Of a DNA stretch of 8,177 nucleotides, positions 1-5,355 are shown in pieces. Both the position numbers and the translations under genes were made by a program. The stretch is from Rhodospirillales bacterium (lineage in GTDB: Bacteria; Pseudomonadota; Alphaproteobacteria; Acetobacterales; Acetobacteraceae), in NCBI GenBank assembly GCA_903644035.1, contig CAHJXG010000327.1, positions 1 through 8,177 on the forward strand, given 5' to 3'. Position 1 is the first letter of the stretch. Each line of letters opens with the position of its first letter. The notes under the pieces are model-generated. The model saw only the letters and a program-made list of their open reading frames with translations. It was not told the origin of the DNA and ran no database searches.

Positions 1-2189
1 CGCCGCCCGGCCTTCTTCTTCGCCGGGTCGTACCCGCCCCCGCCCGGCCCCAACGGCTCCGGCGTCGGGTCCTTCTTGCCCCGTCCGCCGAACGCCACCG
101 CGCTCGCCGGCGGCGCCGGCAGGCCGAGGTCCAGTGCCTCCAGCCGCCGGATCTCGTCGCGCAGCCGGGCCGCGGTCTCAAACTCCAGGTCGGCGGCCGC
201 GGCGCGCATCCGCTTCTCCATCTCCGCAATGGCGGATTTCAGGTCCTTGCCGACGAACTCCGTGACGCCCGCGTCCTTCACCGGGGCGACGGTCACGTAG
301 TCCTGCTCGAACACCGATTGCAGCGCCTCGCCGATCTGGCTGCGCACGCTGGTGGGCGTGATGCCGTGCGCCTCGTTCCAGGCGCGCTGCTTGGCCCGGC
401 GCCGCTCCGTCTCCTCGATGGCGGCTCGCAGGCTGCGGGTCATCACGTCGGCATAGAGGATCACCCGGCCGTCCACGTTGCGCGCCGCGCGCCCGATGGT
501 CTGGGTGAGCGAGGTCTGGCTGCGCAGGAACCCCTCCTTGTCCGCGTCCAGGATCGCCACCAGCGCGCATTCCGGGATGTCCAGCCCCTCCCGCAGCAGG
601 TTGATCCCCACCAGCACGTCGAACACGCCGAGCCGCAGGTCGCGGATGATCTCGATCCGCTCCAGCGTGTCCACGTCCGAGTGCAGGTAGCGCACCTTGA
701 CGCCGTTCTCCGTCAGGTATTCCGTCAGGTCCTCCGCCATGCGCTTGGTAAGCGTCGTCACCAGGATGCGGCTGCCGCGGGCGATCACCAGCCGGGCCTC
801 GGCCAGCAGGTCGTCCACCTGGCGCTCGACCGGGCGGATCTCGGTCACCGGGTCGATCAGTCCGGTGGGGCGGATCACCTGCTCGGCAAAGGCGCCGCCG
901 GTGCGCTCCATCTCCCACGGACCCGGCGTGGCGCTCACGAACACCGTCTGTGGGCGGAAGCTGTCCCACTCCTCGAAGCGCAGCGGCCGGTTGTCGAGGC
1001 AGGACGGCAGGCGGAAGCCGAACTCCGACAGCACGCCCTTGCGCGCCGCGTCGCCGCGCGACATGCCGCCGATCTGCGGCACGGTGACGTGGCTCTCGTC
1101 CACGATCAGCAGCGCGTTCTCTGGCAGGTACTCGAACAGCGTCGGCGGCGGCTCGCCCTGCTTGCGGCCGGACAGGTAGCGCGAATAGTTCTCGATGGAC
1201 TTGCAGCTTCCGGTCGTCTCGATCATCTCGATATCGAAGGTGCAGCGCTGCTGCAGCCGCTCGGCCTCCAGCAGCTTGCCTTCGGCCGTGAACTGCTTCA
1301 GGCGCTCCTGCAGCTCGACCTTGATGTCCTTGACCGCCTGGGCGAGCGTCGGGCGGGGCGTCACGTAGTGGCTGTTGGCGTAGATGTGCACATGGTCCAT
1401 CGACCCCGTCAGCTCGCCGGTCAGCGGGTCGAACTCCCGCAGGCTCTCGACCTCGTCACCGAACAGGGTGATGCGCCAGGCGCGGTCCTCCAGGTGGCTC
1501 GGGAACACGTCGATGGTCTCGCCGCGCAGGCGGAAGGTGCCGCGGGCGAAGGCCACGTCGTTGCGGCGGTACTGCAGCTCCACCAAGGCGCGCGCCAGCG
1601 TGTCGCGGTCGATCCGCCCGCCGGCCTCCAGCTTGACCACCATGCGGCCGTAGGTCTCGACGGACCCGATGCCGTAGATGCAGGACACCGAGGCGACGAT
1701 CACCACGTCGTTGCGCTCCAGCAGCGCCTGGGTGGCGCTGTGGCGCATCCGGTCGATGGCCTCGTTGATCTGGCTGTCCTTCTCGATATACGTGTCGGTG
1801 CGGGGGACGTAGGCCTCAGGCTGGTAATAGTCGTAGTAGCTGACGAAGTACTCGACGGCGTTGTCGGGGAAGAAGCCCTTCATCTCGGCATAAAGCTGCG
1901 CCGCCAGCGTCTTGTTGGGCGCGAGCACCAGGGTCGGGCGCTGGATCGCCTCGATCACCTTCGCCATGCTGAACGTCTTGCCCGACCCGGTGACGCCCAG
2001 CAGCACCTGGTCGCGCTCGCCCTGATGGATGCCGGCGGTCAGCTCGCGGATCGCCGTCGGCTGGTCGCCGGCAGGCTGGTACTCCGACACGACGCGGAGC
2101 GGCTTGCCATCCGCCTTGGCCGTCTGCTTCTTCGGCGCGAAGGTGACGGGGGGCGCTGCGGCGATCTGGCGGGCGAGGCTTGAGGACAT
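1..2189 (-). CDS. uvrB: UvrB, excinuclease ABC subunit B (3' end cut by window edge)
   Basis: UvrB is the damage-verifying helicase-like subunit of cytoplasmic nucleotide excision repair. It is loaded on DNA by UvrA and then recruits UvrC for incision. About 729 codons are open from ATG 2189 to the left edge with no stop. Visible motifs are the Q-motif region PAGDQPTAI (about residues 39-47), Walker A GVTGSGKT (65-72), the tyrosine-rich beta-hairpin [12 protein letters not shown] (118-129) that clamps the damaged strand, the DESH Walker B box (364-367), helicase motif QTIGRAARN (563-571), and a C-terminal UVR motif (about 648-685) that contacts UvrC. The protein is longer than the roughly 670 aa E. 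coli enzyme: about 30 extra N-terminal residues and a Gly/Lys-rich tail ([13 protein letters not shown]) after UVR. ATG 2189 lies 5 nt after the chaC stop and has no clear Shine-Dalgarno sequence, so translation is probably coupled to chaC (inference). Identity is certain; the true C-terminus is not visible. Confidence 0.98.
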   Translation of the reverse strand, partial: MSSSLARQIAAAPPVTFAPKKQTAKADGKPLRVVSEYQPAGDQPTAIRELTAGIHQGERDQVLLGVTGSGKTFSMAKVIEAIQRPTLVLAPNKTLAAQLYAEMKGFFPDNAVEYFVSYYDYYQPEAYVPRTDTYIEKDSQINEAIDRMRHSATQALLERNDVVIVASVSCIYGIGSVETYGRMVVKLEAGGRIDRDTLARALVELQYRRNDVAFARGTFRLRGETIDVFPSHLEDRAWRITLFGDEVESLREFDPLTGELTGSMDHVHIYANSHYVTPRPTLAQAVKDIKVELQERLKQFTAEGKLLEAERLQQRCTFDIEMIETTGSCKSIENYSRYLSGRKQGEPPPTLFEYLPENALLIVDESHVTVPQIGGMSRGDAARKGVLSEFGFRLPSCLDNRPLRFEEWDSFRPQTVFVSATPGPWEMERTGGAFAEQVIRPTGLIDPVTEIRPVERQVDDLLAEARLVIARGSRILVTTLTKRMAEDLTEYLTENGVKVRYLHSDVDTLERIEIIRDLRLGVFDVLVGINLLREGLDIPECALVAILDADKEGFLRSQTSLTQTIGRAARNVDGRVILYADVMTRSLRAAIEETERRRAKQRAWNEAHGITPTSVRSQIGEALQSVFEQDYVTVAPVKDAGVTEFVGKDLKSAIAEMEKRMRAAAADLEFETAARLRDEIRRLEALDLGLPAPPASAVAFGGRGKKDPTPEPLGPGGGGYDPAKKKAGR

Positions 2190-2194
2190 CTGCG

Positions 2195-2914
2195 CTAAAT
2201 GGCAACGGCCGGGTGCGGCGTCGAGGGGGCGCCGGCGTGTTCCACCCGCCGCGCCAGGTCCTCGATCCTCTTGTCGTGGATGCCGAGCGAGCGCAGCCCG
2301 TCCCGCGTGCGGAACAGGTAGTCGGCCGAGCTGCCCAGCGCGCCGCGGGCCGAGGCGAGGCGGCGCACCACGTCCTCGCGGGCCAGGCCGCCGGCATACT
2401 GCTCGCAACTGCGATGGATGGTGAAGGCGATGGCGTGGCCGAACGGCACGCCGTCAGCGCCGCGCACCCGCACCCAGCGCGGCTGGTAGCTGCCGGACAG
2501 CATCTCGCGCCGCCAGAGCAGCGCCAGCTCGTCGGCCACCAGCTCCTCGGCCACGTGGAATGCGGCGCCGGTGCAGGCGCCGCCGCGGTCGAGGCCGAGC
2601 ACCAGGCCGGGATTCGCCGGGGTGCCGCGCCCGGCCTGGGTCGAAAGGCAGAACGAGCGGTGCCAGCCATGCACGCGGGCCAGGCGGCGCTGGTCGAAGT
2701 GCAGCGCCGGGTTCCAGATCAGCGAGCCGTAGGCGAACAGCCATACCCCGTCGCCGGCGCACTCCCGCGGGCGCTGGGCCAGGGTCGCGTCGAGCGACGC
2801 CGCGCGCTCCACGTCGGTGAGGATGCGCATGTCGGGCGCGCTGGCGGCGACCATGCGGCGCAGGGCGTCGTCCTGCAGCGCCTCCCGGGTGATCACGTGG
2901 GTGGGTTCGGTCAC
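2195..2914 (-). CDS. chaC: ChaC-type gamma-glutamylcyclotransferase
   Basis: The protein belongs to the ChaC family, whose members cleave glutathione to 5-oxoproline and Cys-Gly in the cytoplasm. The reading is 239 aa, close to the E. coli ChaC length of about 231. Diagnostic features are the glycine-rich substrate loop YGSLIW (62-67, within [11 protein letters not shown]), GRGTPANPG (95-103), and the WRREM segment (134-138), whose Glu137 is the likely catalytic acid by analogy with the conserved Glu of ChaC enzymes. The N-terminal VITREAL and the later ADYLF also resemble E. coli ChaC. The start is not certain. GTG 2914 has a weak GAGA 8 nt upstream; GTG 2896 (VITREAL, 233 aa) would match the E. 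coli N-terminus and is the main alternative. The frame stays open to GTG 3022, but those extra residues are not family-like and cover a palindrome. The TAG stop is 5 nt before uvrB, so the two genes look co-transcribed. Despite the gene name, a role in calcium/proton antiport should not be assumed. Confidence 0.92.
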   Translation of the reverse strand: MTEPTHVITREALQDDALRRMVAASAPDMRILTDVERAASLDATLAQRPRECAGDGVWLFAYGSLIWNPALHFDQRRLARVHGWHRSFCLSTQAGRGTPANPGLVLGLDRGGACTGAAFHVAEELVADELALLWRREMLSGSYQPRWVRVRGADGVPFGHAIAFTIHRSCEQYAGGLAREDVVRRLASARGALGSSADYLFRTRDGLRSLGIHDKRIEDLARRVEHAGAPSTPHPAVAI

Positions 2915-2961
2915 GGTAATGATCTCGCTGTTCCTGCGCCATTTGCAAGCTTCAAGCCACG

Positions 2962-3001
2962 TGCGGCCATCGGCCCCACCCGGGCCGGGCCGATGGCCGC
3001 A
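2962..3001. repeat. Perfect 15-bp inverted repeat with 10-nt centre
   Basis: The left arm 2962-2976 (T followed by GCGGCCATCGGCCC) is exactly complementary to the right arm 2987-3001 (GGGCCGATGGCCGC followed by A), with the 10-nt centre CACCCGGGCC at 2977-2986. The near arm is 48 bp upstream of the proposed chaC start and the far arm about 255 bp upstream of tkt. Neither side is followed by a T-tract, so it is not a typical intrinsic terminator, and its place between divergent starts also argues against that role. It could be an operator, a leader hairpin in the chaC-uvrB mRNA, or one copy of a dispersed intergenic palindrome. The repeat is directly visible; its function is unknown. Confidence 0.85.
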
Positions 3002-3142
3002 GGGTTCATAGGATTGACACACGCAACCGGGAGCCGGGCGGGCACGTTGCCCCGGAGACGAACAGGGTCCAGTGTCGCTTCGAGGGTAACGGCCGGCTTT
3101 ATTTTCAGTTTCGATGGGGGCATCATCGGCCTTCCAAGCATT

Positions 3143-3172
3143 CGCCCGGTGCCGGGCGGCAAGGGAGCCGCC
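3143..3172 (+). repeat. Two overlapping dyads in the tkt leader
   Basis: CGCCCGG (3143-3149) and CCGGGCG (3152-3158) form a perfect 7-bp dyad around TG. GGCGGC (3155-3160) and GCCGCC (3167-3172) form a second stem with loop AAGGGA. The two share bases 3155-3158, so as RNA hairpins they would exclude each other. They lie 84-113 nt before the tkt start. Either could be an operator or leader structure, but short GC dyads arise easily in DNA of this composition. Confidence 0.4.
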
Positions 3173-3185
3173 GCCAACCCGCGCA

Positions 3186-3228
3186 GACGGGGCCGTCGGT
3201 GCCCTGGCGATCTATGGCACGGCCCGTC
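3186..3228 (+). repeat. Imperfect inverted repeat just upstream of the tkt ribosome binding site
   Basis: GACGGGGCCGTCGGTGCC (3186-3203) can pair with GGCACGGCCCGTC (3216-3228) after bulging out one G and a short CGG-type stretch, leaving a loop of about 12 nt. The right arm ends 14 nt before the AGGAG of tkt, so a folded leader would leave the ribosome binding site exposed. Any regulatory role is inference only. Confidence 0.35.
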
Positions 3229-3242
3229 CGCCACAGTTCAGC

Positions 3243-3247
3243 AGGAG
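3243..3247 (+). promoter_or_regulatory. Ribosome binding site of tkt
   Basis: AGGAG lies 8 nt before ATG 3256. It decides the transketolase start over the in-frame GTG 3199 and ATG 3214, which have no comparable site at the right distance. Confidence 0.85.
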
Positions 3248-3255
3248 TCAAGCTC

Positions 3256-5352
3256 ATGGCAGCAGACGGCGACAGAGCAGCACAGGCCGGTTCGGCCCAA
3301 CTGGGCATCGACAAGCTCTGCATCGACACCATCCGCACCCTGTCGATGGATGCGGTGCAGAAGGCCAAGTCGGGCCATCCCGGCACGCCGATGGCGCTGG
3401 CGCCCGTCGCCTACACGCTGTGGCAGGACGTGCTGCGCTTCGACCCCTCAGACCCGACCTGGCCCAACCGCGACCGCTTCGTACTGTCGGTCGGCCACGC
3501 CTCCATGCTGCTCTACGCGATGCTGCATCTGTCGGGCACGAGGCGCATCAACGAGGACGGCCCCACCGAGGCGGAGGCGGTGTCGCTCGACGACATCAAG
3601 CAGTTCCGCCAGTTGAGCAGCGTGACGCCGGGCCACCCGGAGTACAGCTACACCTCGGGCGTCGAGACGACGACGGGTCCGCTGGGCCAGGGCGTCGCGA
3701 ACAGCGTCGGCATGGCGATGGCGGAGCGCTGGTTCGCCAGCCGCTACAACAAGCCGGGCTTCCCGCTCTATGACTACCGCGTCTATGCGCTGTGCGGCGA
3801 CGGCGACATGATGGAAGGGGTGAGCGGGGAGGCCGCCAGCACCGCAGCACACCTCAAGCTGTCCAACCTCGTGTGGATCTACGACAGCAACCTCATCACC
3901 ATCGAGGGGGCGACCAGCCTGGCGTTCAGCGAGGACGTGGCGGCCCGCTTCGCCGCCTATGGCTGGCACGTGCTGCACGTGGACGACGCCAACGACACGG
4001 CCGCGACGCTGCAGGCGCTGCGGGAGGCGGAGGGCGTCACCGACCGCCCGACCTTCGTCCTCGTGAACAGCGTCATCGGCTACGGCGCCCCGAAGAAGCA
4101 GGGCACGCGGGAGGCGCATGGCGAGCCGCTGGGCGACGAGGAGATCCGCGCCGCCAAGCGCAGCTACGGCTGGCCGGAGGACGCGCAGTTCCTGGTGCCG
4201 CCCGGCGTGCGCGAGCACTTTGCCAAGGGCATGGGCGCGCGCGGCCACCGCCTGCGCACCGCCTGGACGGACATGCTGGCCCGCTACCGCGCCGAGTATC
4301 CCGATCTCGCGGCCGAGCTGGACATGATGGACCACCATCAGTTGCCGGACGGCTGGGATGCGGACATCCCGAGCTTCCCCGCCGACGCCAAGGGCCTGGC
4401 GAGCCGCGACAGCTCGCAGAAGGTGCTGAACGCCATAGCACCCCACGTGCCGTGGCTGGTGGGCGGGGCGGCCGACCTCGCGCCTTCCACCAAGTCCAAC
4501 CTGACGTTCCAGGGCGCGGGCAGCTTCGAGGCGGACAACTACGGCGGCCGCAACCTGCATTTCGGCATCCGCGAGCACGCCATGGGGTCGATCTGCAACG
4601 GCATGGCGCTGAGCGGCGTCCGGTCCTACGGATCGGGATTCCTGATCTTCAGCGACTACATGAAGCCGCCGATCCGCCTGGCCGCGATCATGGAGCTGCC
4701 GGTCATCTACATCTTCACCCATGACAGCATCGGCGTGGGCGAGGACGGCCCGACGCACCAGCCCATCGAGCAGCTCGTCGCCCTGCGTTCGGTGCCCGGC
4801 ATGGTGGTGATCCGGCCCGCCGACGCGAACGAGGTCGCCGAGGCCTGGCGGGTCGCCATGCACATGCACGACAAGCCCACCGCGCTGATCCTGAGCCGCC
4901 AGGCGCTGCCGACGCTCGACCGCGACAAGTATGCGCCGGCGTCCGGCCTCAGCCGGGGCGCCTACGTGGTCACCAAGGATGAGGGCACGCCCGACGTCAT
5001 CCTGATCGGCACCGGCAGCGAGCTGTCGCTCTGCCTCGGCGCGCATGAGGCGCTCGCCGCCGAGGGCACCCGCTCCCGCGTCGTGTCGATGCCGAGCTGG
5101 GAGCTGTTCGAGAGCCAGGACGAGGCGTACCGGGAAAGCGTGCTGCCGTCCTCCGTGCCGGGCCGGGTGGCGGTCGAGCAGGGGTCCACCCTGGGATGGG
5201 ACCGATACGTCGGCTGGGGCGGCGCCGTGATCGGCATGCACACCTTTGGCGCCAGCGCGCCCGCCGGCGACCTGTTGAAGAAGTTCGGCTTCACGCCAGA
5301 CAAGGTGCTGGAAGCCGCCCGCGCGCAAGCCAAGCGCGGCAAGGGGAGCTGA
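3256..5352 (+). CDS. tkt: Transketolase
   Basis: Transketolase is a thiamine diphosphate enzyme of the cytoplasmic pentose phosphate pathway. It moves two-carbon ketol units from xylulose-5-phosphate to ribose-5-phosphate or erythrose-4-phosphate. The 698-aa product has the full catalytic set: His41 (SGHPG), His81 (VGHAS), His127 (GHPEY), the cofactor motif GDGDMMEG (181-188) closing at Asn212 ([10 protein letters not shown]), catalytic Glu440 (IREHAMG), and His489 and His501 in [15 protein letters not shown]. The order is N-terminal diphosphate-binding domain, central pyrimidine-binding domain, C-terminal domain. It is longer than E. coli TktA (663 aa). By spacing of the conserved histidines, about 15 residues are N-terminal and about 12 lie between His81 and His127 (around 94-112). 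ATG 3256 is chosen for its AGGAG. The next gene, tal-pgi, starts 3 nt after the TGA stop with its ribosome binding site inside the last codons, so the two are almost certainly one operon. Confidence 0.98.
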   Translation: MAADGDRAAQAGSAQLGIDKLCIDTIRTLSMDAVQKAKSGHPGTPMALAPVAYTLWQDVLRFDPSDPTWPNRDRFVLSVGHASMLLYAMLHLSGTRRINEDGPTEAEAVSLDDIKQFRQLSSVTPGHPEYSYTSGVETTTGPLGQGVANSVGMAMAERWFASRYNKPGFPLYDYRVYALCGDGDMMEGVSGEAASTAAHLKLSNLVWIYDSNLITIEGATSLAFSEDVAARFAAYGWHVLHVDDANDTAATLQALREAEGVTDRPTFVLVNSVIGYGAPKKQGTREAHGEPLGDEEIRAAKRSYGWPEDAQFLVPPGVREHFAKGMGARGHRLRTAWTDMLARYRAEYPDLAAELDMMDHHQLPDGWDADIPSFPADAKGLASRDSSQKVLNAIAPHVPWLVGGAADLAPSTKSNLTFQGAGSFEADNYGGRNLHFGIREHAMGSICNGMALSGVRSYGSGFLIFSDYMKPPIRLAAIMELPVIYIFTHDSIGVGEDGPTHQPIEQLVALRSVPGMVVIRPADANEVAEAWRVAMHMHDKPTALILSRQALPTLDRDKYAPASGLSRGAYVVTKDEGTPDVILIGTGSELSLCLGAHEALAAEGTRSRVVSMPSWELFESQDEAYRESVLPSSVPGRVAVEQGSTLGWDRYVGWGGAVIGMHTFGASAPAGDLLKKFGFTPDKVLEAARAQAKRGKGS
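5343..5348 (+). promoter_or_regulatory. Ribosome binding site of tal-pgi inside the tkt end
   Basis: GGGGAG sits in the last codons of tkt, 7 nt before ATG 5356. It supports this start and a coupled tkt/tal-pgi translation unit. Confidence 0.75.
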
Positions 5353-5355
5353 TTC

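Larger units (their letters stand above)
2915..3255. promoter_or_regulatory. Divergent chaC/tkt intergenic region
   Basis: This 341-bp spacer separates the divergently oriented chaC-uvrB and tkt-tal-pgi units, so it should hold promoters for both. Its only clearly AT-rich patch is about 3098-3110, with a TATTTT at 3100-3105 that could serve as a plus-strand -10. No good -35 lies 16-18 bp upstream of it. A perfect TTGACA on the plus strand at 3014-3019 has only G/C at the matching -10 distance. I therefore cannot place a promoter with confidence. The spacer also contains a strong inverted repeat near chaC and several smaller dyads near tkt, listed separately. Short open frames here have no recognisable product. 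Confidence 0.6.

Noticed and set aside
318..2183. A 621-codon plus-strand frame antisense to uvrB.
   Set aside because: Same register effect. It ends at the TCA serine codon near the uvrB start (2181-2183), and uvrB itself is unmistakable on the other strand.
2962..3001. Intrinsic terminator reading of the palindrome.
   Set aside because: No T-tract follows on either strand, and it lies between two divergent gene starts where no transcript should end.
2905..3018. Possible alphaproteobacterial SOS box (GTTC-N7-GTTC) controlling uvrB.
   Set aside because: GTTC at 2905-2908 is followed after 7 nt by GTAA, and GTTC at 3004-3007 by TGAC. Neither completes the direct repeat, so no LexA site can be claimed in the spacer.
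3014..3042. Plus-strand TTGACA as a -35 box for tkt.
   Set aside because: The sequence 17 bp downstream is GGGCGG-like, with no -10 resemblance. A single hexamer is not enough.
3199..3255. Earlier transketolase starts at GTG 3199 or ATG 3214.
   Set aside because: The added residues are not transketolase-like, and the strong AGGAG is correctly spaced only for ATG 3256.
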